Positions 33,775 to 45,144 of a stretch of 64,000 nucleotides of DNA are shown one piece after another. The translations under genes were made by a program, and so were the position numbers. Under the pieces are notes generated by a model, which saw only the letters and a program-made list of their open reading frames with translations, searched no databases and had not been told where the DNA came from. This DNA is from Ulota crispa. Its lineage: Eukaryota > Streptophyta > Bryopsida > Orthotrichales > Orthotrichaceae. The DNA is taken from contig OY987243.1 in NCBI GenBank assembly GCA_963920765.1, positions 32,363,060 through 32,427,059 of the forward strand. The letters are read 5' to 3'. Positions within the stretch are counted from its first letter, which is position 1. Every line of letters starts with the position of its first letter.

Positions 33775-34056
33775 TTAGAAACGTCGCCAATATTTTGTTG
33801 GATGTAACCAAGAGAGCCGTTGCTGCACCACATGTCTTCCTCTTTCTTTAATCATAAAAGTCAGTTGATGGTTTGCTTTACACAAAGTCTTGGAGAAGTA
33901 CCGACACTTGCTCTTTGAAATTTCCACTTCTGAGATTTTGAAACTTGGATAACATTTCTCAAATTGACCCTTCTTGCAAGAGCTCACGTCCCACACCTGT
34001 TGAGATTGTTGTAAGTCTCCTCGCTTGCGTGTTTGGTTGCACTTTTTCACTCTCAC
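33775..34056 (-). CDS. Possible terminal exon of unknown protein
   Basis: A 90-codon open stretch on the minus strand, rich in Lys, Cys and Ser (QVWDVSSCKKGQFEKCYPSF, SKSKCRYFSKTLCKANHQ), ends at a natural stop. Composition looks coding. It lies about 850 bases downstream of the F-box/LRR stop on the same strand, so it could be part of a separate gene. I recognise no family and found no upstream exon. Confidence 0.35.
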   Translation of the reverse strand: MRVKKCNQTRKRGDLQQSQQVWDVSSCKKGQFEKCYPSFKISEVEISKSKCRYFSKTLCKANHQLTFMIKERGRHVVQQRLSWLHPTKYWRRF

Positions 34057-34910
34057 CTGGCCTTGCCTCCACTAAACATACCATAAGAAGTCCAATTTAA
34101 GCATCAGTCGGAATGATCTCTAATGTTTGCTACAATGTATGTACCCATGTATGCAACAAAAAGTTTTCATGCAGGAAAACGGCCAATTTCAGCTTCAAAC
34201 CATAAACAACAATATAAATAGGCTATCATTGTTGCCATAGACCAATACAAACTAAAACAAACAGAGAAAACTAACGAGAGGAAGGAAAATAAAATCGATC
34301 TTTTTGTTAGAAAGGCAAGTGAATCTTTCAATAGTACCACCCAAAGGCCGATGCGTGACACTTTTGCAGAAGTTTGGGCATGAGCAAGAGGTAAAACCCA
34401 AAGCATCTCTTCCCTCACAAAAACAACATTTAGTTGAACTGACAAAAGAAGCAATGTATTCGCCTTGAAAAACAAGATAAGAGGTCCTTTACATTTTCAG
34501 AAACAATTATGACCTAAATAGAGTATACTTCACGGTTTGCACTTAGTGGAATTTTTGGTGTTTTTAGAATCTCGTCACCTACATTATTCAACAATGGAAT
34601 GTAATGTGGACTCAAAAATTACAAATTAATAAAAGTGGTACAGCTTCTTCAGGATGCTATAACACTAAAATCTGCACATTACAACACTATATGCGGCAAC
34701 ATTCACGAGTATATGCAGTACAAAAACAGTGTAGGATGATTTGAAAGAAAATCAATGGTATTTGATATTCACATTTGAAAAGAACAATTTTGATACCAAA
34801 AAAAAGTTTTGTCAAGAATCAAACCATATTCAACTACTTGCATAAATGATACACCTCCGCAGGTTCATACTTCAGCATATGAGTAGATTTTAGATTTTGC
34901 TAACCAACGT
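34057..34910. other. Downstream flank of the F-box/LRR gene
   Basis: It probably includes the 3' untranslated region and terminator, but no clear polyadenylation signal could be chosen in such AT-rich sequence. The minus ORF at 34167-34475 has no recognisable domain. Confidence 0.35.
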
Positions 34911-37900
34911 TTAGAACAAGTCGTCCAGCCAGCGCAAATCGGTTCCGCGATCCTCCACACGCAAAATCACCTCGGAAGGTAAAGTCAGACGCAACTCTGA
35001 GGGGAGCTTCAAATATTTCAAGTTGTTGCATGTCAAGAGAGCCTTGGCAAGACAATCAATTGAAACCTTCATATGACTCAGCTCCATATCTTGCAGACAT
35101 GGCATACTTGCCACCGCTATCATCCCCACGTCTGTCACTCCCGTATCTGAAATGCTGATCTGCAAGGCTCACCATACAACAAGTATAATTACAACTCTGC
35201 TATTGTCATCACCAACTAGACCTTGGTGCACGGTCTTTTTCTCTTTCTTAACAGACCAGCCAAGGAGTGATGTTATTCTAAGCGTCAACATTTGAAAGAG
35301 AAGTTGATTTACAAACAAAAATCTTCTGAAAATGCTTTACTATACCTTCCGCAGATCTTGACATCCGTGAAAAAGAGCCAATATGCCAGCATCTCCAACA
35401 AAACTACAATACTTGACATCCGACTCTTGCAAATGTTTGCACGATGCAGCAATGTGGCAAACTCCTACCGATGTCACCTGCTTGCAAGCCCGTAATTGCA
35501 GCGTTTGAAGATCTCTCAATGATGCAATGGATTGCAAGCTTACATCTGTGACAGATTCACAATATGATACAACTACTGTCTTCAAACGCTTGCAACCACT
35601 TGCCATTGCTATGACGCCTTCATCACCGACTTCTACTGACCTGAATATGCTCATACACGTCAGGTGTTTGAAAAGCTGAACACAGACTTGGGAGCACAAG
35701 ATTGCTACAACTACTCAGGCTTCTTTAGCCAAGCTACAATATTTGTTATAAGATTCCAAAAAAGTGCTGTACAAGGACTAAATTCCTAGAAAGAGAAAGG
35801 AATAGTGCACACTGCTCAGTTACAGATCTTGTTGCAAACAAAACCAACAGAAAACCATACAATAGGCACTATGCTTTAACTGCGAGGATCCTAAAATTGT
35901 AGACCATTCTGGCCCCAATGCAAGACAAACCTGGAACAATCAAACCCCAGCAGGTTCTTGCAAGTCGCACCAATATACACAAGTCCGGCATTTGTGATAT
36001 CCATGCAGTTGCCAATTGTCAAGAATGTAAGCTTAGTACACCTTGCAATGGACTTCAGCCCGGCCACATAAACAACCATTTCGAATCTTAGTCCTCCAAT
36101 AAGCGTTTCAAGTACAATACAATGAAAAGAATTTACAAAGAATGTTACACTAGAATCCAAAAATAAAGGTAAGAATTTTTTCAGTTACAGAAGACCTCTA
36201 GGTGAAAACTTAGCACAATCGTACTTTCCTTATCCGCCCCTCCATCAAACAACACAATTATGTGCACAATGCTTCAGCAAAAGTTATAAAAGAAAGGCAA
36301 ACTCTTACCATCATCGTTTAACATGCAGTATGTAAATTCAAGATTCTCCAAAGAAAGACAAAATTTTCCTATTGTAATCAAGCCCTTAGCTGTGACTAAG
36401 AAACAATGATTCATGTTCAAGCTCAGTAGGCCCCTGCAATTTGTTGCAATAGCTTCCAAAGCTACATCTCTGATACTGTAGCAACAGGAAAGATCTAGTC
36501 TTTGCAGACCAGTGTGGACTGTTACAACGCCCACAACACCAAATTCAGCCACACCCTCACACTTGCTCAAGCTGAGCTCCTTCAACTCTCTACATCCTTT
36601 GCCAACTAGTCTCAAATCGGCCTTGTAAAGAGAACAGTGATCCAGCTTGATCACTTGCAGCATCTTCAATTTTTGGAGACTACTAAAGAGCATGTTGTTG
36701 GTCTGCCAACCATCAAAAAGGAAATATCCACAAGTGTTAAATAATCTCCTCAAGAGAGTAAGTCACAGACAACTTTTCAACACGCTTTGAAAACTTCCAG
36801 AAACCATTAATAATATCGCAAACTTTATGCCCATTTCGTAAAATCAGAAAACCACATACCAGCTTGCAATACAAGAGTTCAAGCTCTTGAAGCTGCACTA
36901 AACTCTCGGTCAAGGCAGCTAGGCCATGGCTACTGATATTTGAGCACCATGATACATCCAACTTCTGTAAGGGTGCAAGTACCATACCAACTCAAAGGTC
37001 AACAGAGCCCATGATCAAATGCACTGCTGAAGTCACAAGAAAGTTAGCAGATCCGCATTACAACATGAGAATCACCGTTTTGGGATGTTTGAAAGTATTT
37101 TTGTGCAACTTTGAAAAACATCAACATGCCAATCCTACCTTAAATTCAGGCTCTATTCATTTTTCACAACTTTCTACTCTATAGCCTTCTCCCCCATGAG
37201 ATCCAACATCCACTATGCAATGGATGGTTAAAAATCATGGCATGCATTGTATTGGATGGTGATTACAAATTTGGGACTCATGGGCATGAAAGGGGTGCTG
37301 CACCTGTAAAGTTGCACATCCGCTCTTGAGAAGTTCGAGTCCCTTGTCAGTCACATTCTCACATGCCTGGAGAACAAGACACTCCAAAGTCCGCAAAAGG
37401 GCTAGGAAGGCTAGTCCTTTGTCTGAGACCTATATCAAAAACAGAAACACAATCTATCTTACAATACAAAACAAGCCATAAAATAACTTCCATGCACCAA
37501 AATCTAAAACAAGCCAATGCCAAACTAGACATCGAATATCCCTTGTGAAAGCTATCAATCAATTATGATGACTTCCAAAACATAAATAAATAAAATGAAG
37601 GATAAGACTTCATCTCCATATTTTGTTGGTATATTTTAACTAACTTCTTAAAGACATCCTAAGGGGAATATTTCAACTTGGATAGGTAAGGAAGCAATCC
37701 CTTTTGGCATTTGGGCACTCAAGGGCAATTTTGAACAGCAGAAATATATTCTAGAAGGTAATGTAGTCAACTATTAGCTCCAAAAGGAGACTTACTGGCC
37801 ACTTGGAGTGCCCCTGAATCCTAGACAGTCCAGAAATAACCATATATCAAACCTTACGTATACTGCATTTTGATTCCAAAATGAAGGATCTTAAGGTATA

Positions 37901-38569
37901 CGACCAAGGTGTAGGCAACACAAACTACCTTGGTACTTGAAAGGTCAATATTGCGAAGCTGCAAGCAGCCGGTTGCAACGTTCTGAATGCCGACATCGCC
38001 GATACCAGAACAGAAACTCAGTCCTACAGTTTCGAGCTCTTTACAATTGCTCACAGCCAACATCCCCACATCTGTGACACACTCGCATCCGTTGAGTTGC
38101 AGCTTCTGCAAATGCTGAAGCTTGCTCACCAAAATCACCTCACCAAAATCACCTCCTTGTCTCTTACTTGCTTACAAAAGGACAGGTCCACCTCTTGGAG
38201 AGAGGTGCATTCCACTAGACTCCTCATTCCCACAGCCCCAAACCCCACGGCCCCATTGAACGTGATCGACAGGAGCTGCTGGCTTGTGAACTTGGCCACG
38301 GTCGCCAGGCACACGTCCTTCACTTCCAAGCACGAGGACAAGTCTAGACGCTCCACTTGGTGGTAGCGTCGCAGCACAGGCTCTAGAATCTCAGCTTGCA
38401 TCAAACCAATGCACTTTCGACTCACGGCCTCCAAGTCCCGGAACTTTTTGCACACCACGCACCATGACTGGCGATCCCACTTAGCCGTCAGGTTCTCCAA
38501 CACCGCCAGCAACATCTCATCGGAAAGCATCCATACCAGTGCTCCGTCACATTCCTGCTCTTTTGCCAT
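34911..38569 (-). CDS. F-box/LRR-repeat protein, FBL3/FBL4-like, seven exons, exon 1 frame broken
   Basis: Exons (minus strand, in order): 37929-38569, 37304-37429, 36860-36964, 36309-36702, 35931-36093, 35346-35640, 34911-35159, all with GT-AG introns. The acceptor of exon 5 is the least certain. An F-box lies at about residues 12-55 (MLSDEMLLAVLENLTAKW, CVVCKKF). Then come about 18 leucine-rich repeats of the Cys-containing type (LxxLxLxxC..VTDxGL), ending LRWLDDLF. Such proteins are substrate receptors of SCF ubiquitin ligases. The 14-base unit TCACCAAAATCACC stands twice at 38126-38153; without one unit the CDS is 1959 bases (653 codons including stop), the size of the family, and all phases agree. 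As written, the frame stops at VRDKEVILVR. This may be a recent null allele, a pseudogene in the making, or an assembly error. Confidence 0.87.
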
Positions 38570-39289
38570 GGCAGGAGAGTTTTCCTACATAAAACCCTAA
38601 TACCACAACACATGAATACTAAACCTGTACCTCCTAATCAAAACATAAAAACCATGGCACTATCGCTACCGTGGCCTCAAACAGCCAGTATGTTTCCAAA
38701 TTCCAATCCTACATCCAATTATCCAATTATAAACCCTAAATTCAAACCCTACATCCAATTATCCAATCGCAAAACCTAATTTCAAACCATTCGCGGGTTT
38801 TAGACTAGTATGGCGGTAAAAAATGCTCAACACAGGGCGCTTCCAATGTAAGAATGGGCACTTCAAAATGCTCACCTTCATGTTAATCAGTTCTCAGTCT
38901 TAAGGATGCGGGTAACAACTTCCAACATCGAAAGCGTCAATAAGAAATAATGCGTTTCACACATTTCTATTCAACAACTTCAACAAAGTTTGTTGAACAG
39001 AAATCTCTACTGTGGGAGCACAAGTTTAACTTCAAGAGGTCATTGACTTGATAAGCACAAGATACACTAATAAAGCCAGTGCACTCTACACGGCAGGTTG
39101 CGTCTAACAATGAGACAAATGGAAATGGACTCACTACCTTACAGTTAAGTAGCGATTGTTGAGTCCTCGATGAAACAACGCACTTGAAGACGATCGCTCC
39201 ATTAGTCGATCAAGAAACGAAGCCAGCGATCAAACCCCAAAGATCTCCGCCAGCTAAGATCCATGGCCAACAAATAGGGTGCTCAGCAA
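38570..39289. promoter_or_regulatory. Likely promoter side of the F-box/LRR gene
   Basis: Intergenic between the minus-strand gene and a GC-rich fragment on the other side. It contains a tandem duplication around CCAATTATCCAAT (about 38712-38770). No specific promoter element can be assigned. Confidence 0.35.
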
Positions 39290-39356
39290 ATGAAGTCGGA
39301 GGTTCTCCCTGCCTTGCGTGAGCTCCGCGGAGCTTGCCGTAGATGCAACCTAATCT

Positions 39357-39583
39357 CAGCGTGGTTTGCCCGACTCCGAAGCAAGCACATCGGAGGACGG
39401 TGTTGTTGTAATCCTCCCAAACGAAAATGGGGAGAAAAAATCACATGTAAGGCCAATGCCATACGGGCAGGCATCACGTAAAGCTCCTTGCTCCAGAATG
39501 TGCGAGGGCGATGTTGATACAACAAATTCAATTCTCCCGCCACTCGCGATCTTCCAAGCAGAAGCTTTTTCCAAAGAATCATG
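39357..39583 (+). CDS. Exon-like fragment truncated by an AGGTAG element
   Basis: Open reading of about 75 codons in a GC-rich island: PDSEASTSEDGVVVILPNEN, RPMPYGQASRKAPCSRMCEG, then LPPLAIFQAEAFSKESC. It begins after an acceptor-like TAATCTCAG. It is cut within ATG-TA where the element at 39586 inserted. Composition suggests real coding sequence, but I know no family for it. The overlapping + ORF at 39290 and the minus ORF at 39283-39597 are alternatives in other frames. Confidence 0.4.
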
Positions 39584-39585
39584 TA

Positions 39586-39979
39586 AGGTAGGCGCACCCG
39601 TAAGCGTGGAAATAAGGGTTTTGGAGTAGGTAAAACAATTGACTCACTTTGAATAATACTGTAAGTTAGGAAATGGAAACCAAAAATATTGGCATCAATT
39701 TCAAGGTTTCAACTGCAAGTATTTGTTCACAAAGATTTTTCAAAGTCCAAAATCATTGAAATTGTAAGAACCATGTGTAAGAGATGCTAAAAACAAGGCT
39801 TGTTGGTTCTTAAATAGTGAGATGGGTACTCAAAACTTCATGCTAGTCATACACAAACCATCACTTCATCACACATAATCATCACTTAGTCACCCACAAC
39901 CATTTGTTTTTTTATTGATTAGCCCTGCCACTGTCAAGTGACAGGCATGGGGACACAACGCTTATGGATGCTGCTACCT
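39586..39979. mobile_element. AGGTAG family H element, copy 2, 394 bp
   Basis: The ends AGGTAGGCGCACCCG and GGATGCTGCTACCT are flanked by TA at 39584-39585 and 39980-39981. It aligns with 28390-28965 except for an internal gap. It leaves an unoccupied TTAA at its right edge. Confidence 0.8.
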
Positions 39980-39990
39980 TAACAAGCTTA

Positions 39991-40494
39991 GAGCATCCTC
40001 ATTCCACACCGGCATAATGCCGTTATATCAATCTTGATTTATTAATAACATATAGTTAATCATACAAAAATCATATGATTTGAAGAGCATGAAATTTTTC
40101 ATTATAAGAGTGCAATTAATTTTGGTTTGGACATTGCATGATTTAGATATATCACATCAAATGTTAGCTAAATTTCAAAAAAACTAGAGGCCTCTCCAAA
40201 TCAAGCCTAAATAAGGAAATTTTAGTAGAGGGGTTGGTACATTTGCTGTCCACTTTACTAAAATTTCCTTATTTAGGTTTGATTTGGAGAGGACTTTAAG
40301 TTTTTTGGAAGTTAGCTAATATTTGATGTGATATATCTAAATCATGCAATGTCCAAACCAAAATCTTATTACGTTTTTAGAATGAAAATTTTCATGCCCT
40401 TCAAACCATATAATATTTTTGTGATTAACTGTATGCTATTAATAGATCAAGATTGATATAGCAGCCTTTATGCCTGGGTGGACTAAGGATGCCC
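39991..40494. mobile_element. PIF/Harbinger-like (Tourist) MITE, 504 bp
   Basis: Inverted ends GAGCATCCTCATTCCAC and GGGCATCCTTAGTCCAC (the latter on the reverse strand) extend over about 100 bp. TTA flanks it at 39988-39990 and 40495-40497, the 3-bp target typical of PIF/Harbinger. Its centre (about 40113-40367) is the palindrome also present in family A. Confidence 0.85.
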
Positions 40495-40636
40495 TTACCC
40501 TTTTTGGCCTTCCAAAGCAAAGGCAATCTCTTGCTTGTGAATACTTCCTAGAATCTTACATTGTTTTGACACATGTATGTTAGGATTTTGTAGATTGAAA
40601 GATGTGGGGCAAATTGACAGATATAGTCTAAGTTAG

Positions 40637-40950
40637 GGAAGATTTTATGGATACCCCTAAAGTTTGCAATATTTTCATAGACACCCCTACTTTTTCAGAA
40701 ATACCACAAATACTCTTGCACCAAAAAAATTAGGCATTTGTTTTGTTATGCATGCCACTTTCCTTCTTCCTTTATGCGAACGCACAACACAAAAGAAATA
40801 ATGTACGCACAAAGGGAGAAGGAAGTGACATGCGTAACAAAACAAACGCCTAAAAATTTTAGCCCAAGGGTGCTTGTGATATTTCTGAAAAAGCAAGGAT
40901 ATCTATGAAAATATTACAAGCTTCAGGGGCCTCCATGAAATTTTCCTTAT
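40637..40950. mobile_element. Fold-back MITE family N, copy 3
   Basis: The ends GGGAAGATTTTATGGATA and CCATGAAATTTTCC are inverted, and the arms meet near TTTATGCGAACGCAC. The minus ORFs at 40687 and 40859 are shadows of the hairpin. Confidence 0.75.
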
Positions 40951-42899
40951 ATGTTGGAGGTGGCCTCGAAGGAATGTTAGATTCTAAGTCCACAAATGAT
41001 GTTTGAGATTGATAGAGATCTACAATGCATTGCATTAAAGAGTCAATAAGTATCATAGCCTCCAGTAAACTATTCAAATAATGATTTCTTTTAAATTTGT
41101 ACAAAAGCAACAACATCCATTTTATAGATTTTTCATGTATATAATTACATTGTTTGACTTCATATCTATGACAATATGACCTATGCATCATGGATGTAAA
41201 AAACATGCGCCAAAAATATTATTTGTACATATTATAAAATAGAATAGTTATCAAATATCTAATTGAGTTACACCCAAAAATTAGATGATCAATACATATA
41301 ACCAAAAAATACCAACTTAACCCCAGACATTGATTTACCTACCTGAAGTTATGCGATTTAAGGATACAAGCAATTGGTAATATTTACAAGGGTTACGACT
41401 TTTTGGTCCAAAAAGAGCCAATTTAGTAAGACATTTAGACAATGGGCAATGTACTTGGACTTGACATGATCAAGTTGCATGATTGTAATAGGATTTAAGC
41501 ATTTGGTTTTTCATTTGGATGTTGGCTAGTATAGGTCAGTGTGTAAGCTAATCATAATGCAAAAGTTTGCAATTGTGAGCACTCATCTTCTTATCCTTGC
41601 TCAAGCAAATTTATATGATTTGTGGATTGCCATTTATTGTTGGAGTTTTTCTCCCTAGCATCAAAAATGATAATAAATCATGATTTTGTCATTTATCTTC
41701 TATTGCTTTGCTCCACTTGAGATACAAAAACAAAAAAGTTTGCAAAGTGGCCTCGTAGCATTTGTAGAAGGTTCAGCAAATGGCCATGATATGATTAGGC
41801 AAGTGCAAAGCTCGGAGGAATTTGTATTGAACCAATTGTTAACCAGTGGGCACCCAAGCCGTTTTCACCAAAATCAAGGTTTTCTGAAACCTACAATTTT
41901 GATGCGTTGTATTTTAGTTAATCGAATGATCCACAAAAAGTGACCATTGAAAAAAATGAAACACTCCCTTAGAAAATGGCTTGCAAATTTTGGGAACAAT
42001 TGACTATGGGAGATGGGAGATTATAACATTTGATCAAATAACATGTGATGGCAAAATCTCATTTTTTGGTAAGTAGTTGCTATTTGATGATTTTTAAAAA
42101 ATTCTATAAGCCCTTGATTCATCTTAAATTTTGTGAGCAGCAAGATCAAATGTGAATGCACACACTTGTAAATTATTGAAAATTGCACTTCTTTTTATGG
42201 CAAAATTTGGAGCTTCAAATTGCTACTGCATGGAAAAAAGTGCTTAGCACAATCGGTGACAGTTGCCATAATAAGGGTCTAGAACATGCTTTAATCCCTG
42301 CCAACAAATTTCCTACTACAACAAAGCACAAACAAGGAAGCTTGTTAGGGATATTGATTGGTTACAGCCTCAAAAACACTACTTGCTACCACGCCACGTA
42401 TGGTGTTTCACCCAATCAAATCTCTTGGAGCACTTGTACAACATTTGACTTTCCTTGCCATTAGTCCATTGGCATGGACAACTTGAATACTTTCAAAATT
42501 GTAATTTATAGCAAGATCAAAAAAATAGATTTGGTTCCTCAAACAAGCATTTGAAATCACCAACAACAAGATCTTGTCACTAGAGAGCTCATGGATTAAG
42601 ACACTTAAGTGACTTAAAAGCAAGATGGATGGACAAAATAGAATTATTGGTTAACATTTTGTTTTCTTGTGAAAATTACATTAATCTTTATAGACAAAAA
42701 CTATTGGTATTGATAGCATTACCTTTTTTTTCCAAGTATGTGCAATCTTCTTTGTCCACTAAAAAATTGCTTATCATTTGTTTAGTTGTTTGCTATCTTT
42801 GTTAACACTCAATTTGAGGGATCCGAAGACATTATTATGACCTAAACATATATACTCATGAAGGCCCATTATGAAGGCCATTGAAATTTTTATTATGAA
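40951..42899. other. Unassigned AT-rich stretch, about 1.9 kb
   Basis: No supported gene, repeat family or inverted repeat. The ORFs at 41680-41943 and 42183-42464 (+) are open for under 100 codons with no recognisable domain and no codon signal I trust. Confidence 0.4.
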
Positions 42900-43180
42900 A
42901 ATACAAGAGGATTTGGGTTTAAACATTGTTTAGTTTAAATTGATCTTAAATGTTAGCTAACTTCCAAAAAAAATCAAGAACTTTACAAATCAAGCCTAAA
43001 CAATGAAAATTCAGCCAAAAGGACAAATTAATTTGTTATACTTTGCCATGTTCTTGGCTGAATTTTTGTTTTAGGCTTCATTTGGAGAGCCCTCTACACT
43101 TGGAAGTTGACTAACATGACAAAGTCACGTATCTAAGCCAACCAATGCCCAATCCAAAAGTTCCTTATATTTCCACAAAA
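42900..43180. mobile_element. Copy of the family A central palindrome with unclear ends
   Basis: GTTAGCTAACTTCCAAAA and AATCAAGCCTAAACAATGAA are answered in inverted form by TTTTAGGCTTCATTTGGAG and GAAGTTGACTAAC. It matches the cores of 3192-3533 and 39991-40494, but I could not identify its outer termini. Confidence 0.55.
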
Positions 43181-43273
43181 GGATTTTTTGTATCCTATAA
43201 ACTTAATTTTTTGCACTGTCTATTAAAATTTAGCATGCATAGCATATTTACTGGATGCATTGAGGTTGCTTAA

Positions 43274-43506
43274 CCCTTAAATGACCGTAGGGCATAGTGC
43301 ATAATATATAATTTGTCTTATAGTTGGCATTTGTTACCAACAAGAAGTTTTAATTTGGGTACTCAAGTAGCTCACTTGAATCATTTTTATCTATTTTTCA
43401 ACTTCTTTGTTGATTTCAAATGTAGTAAAGGTGTGAATCTATCCTAAATACAAGAAAAAGACCTTGTATTGCACTAGTCACATTGGTAGGCTTAGACGTT
43501 TAGGGG
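43274..43506. mobile_element. Short TTAA-type element, 233 bp, copy 2
   Basis: TTAA at 43270-43273 and 43507-43510. The ends are CCCTTAAATGACCG and GACGTTTAGGGG. Same length as 19857-20089 and similar in sequence (CAAGAAAAAGACCTTGTATT). Confidence 0.8.
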
Positions 43507-43602
43507 TTAAAACATGCAAGGGCTACAAAAAGTTTATAATGTTCCAACACTATAGATTTGATTTTAGAAAAGAAAGAAAAGAGAAAGTTGTTGGAAGTTT
43601 AA

Positions 43603-44498
43603 CCCTCAAAGGACCATCATCCCTATCAGAGACATAGTAGATTTTCTTCAAGCTTATTTGATTGAGATTTTTTATCAATTTTCTTGAAATTCTTTGAGAT
43701 AGGATTTTGCAAGGGCTACATGGATATATAATTTTAATTGAAATTGAGTTTGCAATTTAAGAGTTATGACATGAGAGTTTTATGGATATTTTTTGAACTA
43801 GGGCAACTCAAGCATGCCATTTTCCATTAACTTCTCTCAAGGGCAACCAACAAAGGCATGATCCTTCATTGGAGTATATCCAAAGCAATAATGTACTAAT
43901 TATATACTTATTTGTATTAGATAAATACATTAGCTTTTGAAATGCAATATAGCTATTAGAGATTTGGCTTTTTTTCAAATTTGTTATAATTTTCAATAAA
44001 GGTAAAGTATTTCAATTCATTGTTTAGATTTCTATCTTTCAAAATTAGCCCTCAAAATTGTAATTTGCAAAAAAACCCAAACTTTATGTGAATTTCAAGC
44101 ACATATGTGCAACCCAAGGCCATGTAGGGTGTATTTTATGTCTTTTTTGGCGGCTTGAAAATTTGTGATCCGGAGATATGTCAAACATGATTTGAAGCAT
44201 GTTGAACAAATGTTTATAATACCTATGTTGCAAAAAGTATTCCCAACATGCGGTCAAAGGGATATTAAAAATTTGGGTAGAAATCAAATAAATTTTAATA
44301 TTAACATTTGACCGTACTTCTCAATCCATCCAATCAAACCTCACAAAAATTTCACCATATCTTCTTGCGTAAATCTAGTGTAGAATTCTATGGTTAGGTT
44401 TGTGCACAATAGAAAAAACTTATCCTTGGGATCAAATGATTAGAAATGTCAATTTTGAGTGTTTTTGAGACAAGAATGGGCTTGGTCAGTTTAGGGGG
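43603..44498. mobile_element. TTAA-type element, 896 bp
   Basis: The left end is CCCTCAAAGGACCATC after TTAA (43599-43602). The right end is CTTGGTCAGTTTAGGGGG before TCAA (44499-44502, decayed TTAA). The right part resembles the remnant at 10550-10622 (GGGATCAAATGA, AATGTCAATTT). Confidence 0.7.
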
Positions 44499-44514
44499 TC
44501 AATGAGTTGAGTTA

Positions 44515-44810
44515 GGGTAGCAGCACCCATAACCCTCAAATTAAGGGTTTTGAACATGATGATTATTAATAAACATCTAGCAAATTATAGGATCCTATTA
44601 GTAAGAGAAAAATGATGAGTTTGCACTTTTGAATGTATTATTTGGATACTATGAGAGTAAGTTGTGAATTTTTAAAGAGCCAATTGCAATTGCACCTAAT
44701 ACCAACACTAAGGTTTCATGTCCACATGTTGTACATCCTTGTAATTACACCTATTCACTTCCACAGATTTTCCAAGATTTTAGAAATGATGGTTGTGGAT
44801 GTTGCTACCT
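44515..44810. mobile_element. AGGTAG family G element, copy 2, 296 bp
   Basis: The ends GGGTAGCAGCACCCATAAC and TGTGGATGTTGCTACCT. TA is on the left (44513-44514) and right (44811-44812). It aligns throughout with 29013-29333. A family F element starts two bases after its right TA. Confidence 0.78.
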
Positions 44811-44814
44811 TATA

Positions 44815-45141
44815 AGGTAAGAGGCTTGAATTCTGTTAGGGCAATAATAACGTTCACCTCCCCAAATGAACTCCACTAGTACATGCCCTTATTCATAACC
44901 TTTCAAAAATGTATAGTGGGTGTACACTTGAGGAAGTGATCCATTTTAGAGCACTATGACCTTTCCACTTCAAAATTTTGTAACTAATTCCACATTGCTC
45001 TAAAAATTACTAAATAACTTGAGTTAGATGCCAATTCCTCTTGTCTTTCAAGGAAAATTTACTGAAAAATATTTCAAGAACTTCCACCTCCCCAAAATTT
45101 AGTTTTAGCTCTTAGATGGTCGGTTTACGAGCCTCTTCCCT
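44815..45141. mobile_element. AGGTAG family F MITE, copy 2, 327 bp
   Basis: The ends AGGTAAGAGGC and GCCTCTTCCCT. TA at 44813-44814 and 45142-45143. It aligns with 6310-6629 (TTCACCTCCCCAAATG, AATTCCTCTTGTCTTTC). Its right TA lies in the TTAA of the following element. Confidence 0.8.
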
Positions 45142-45144
45142 TAA

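Noticed and set aside
40951-42899. Retroelement or gene in the long unassigned stretch
   Set aside because: No reverse transcriptase, integrase or gag-like motif in any frame, and no terminal repeats seen.
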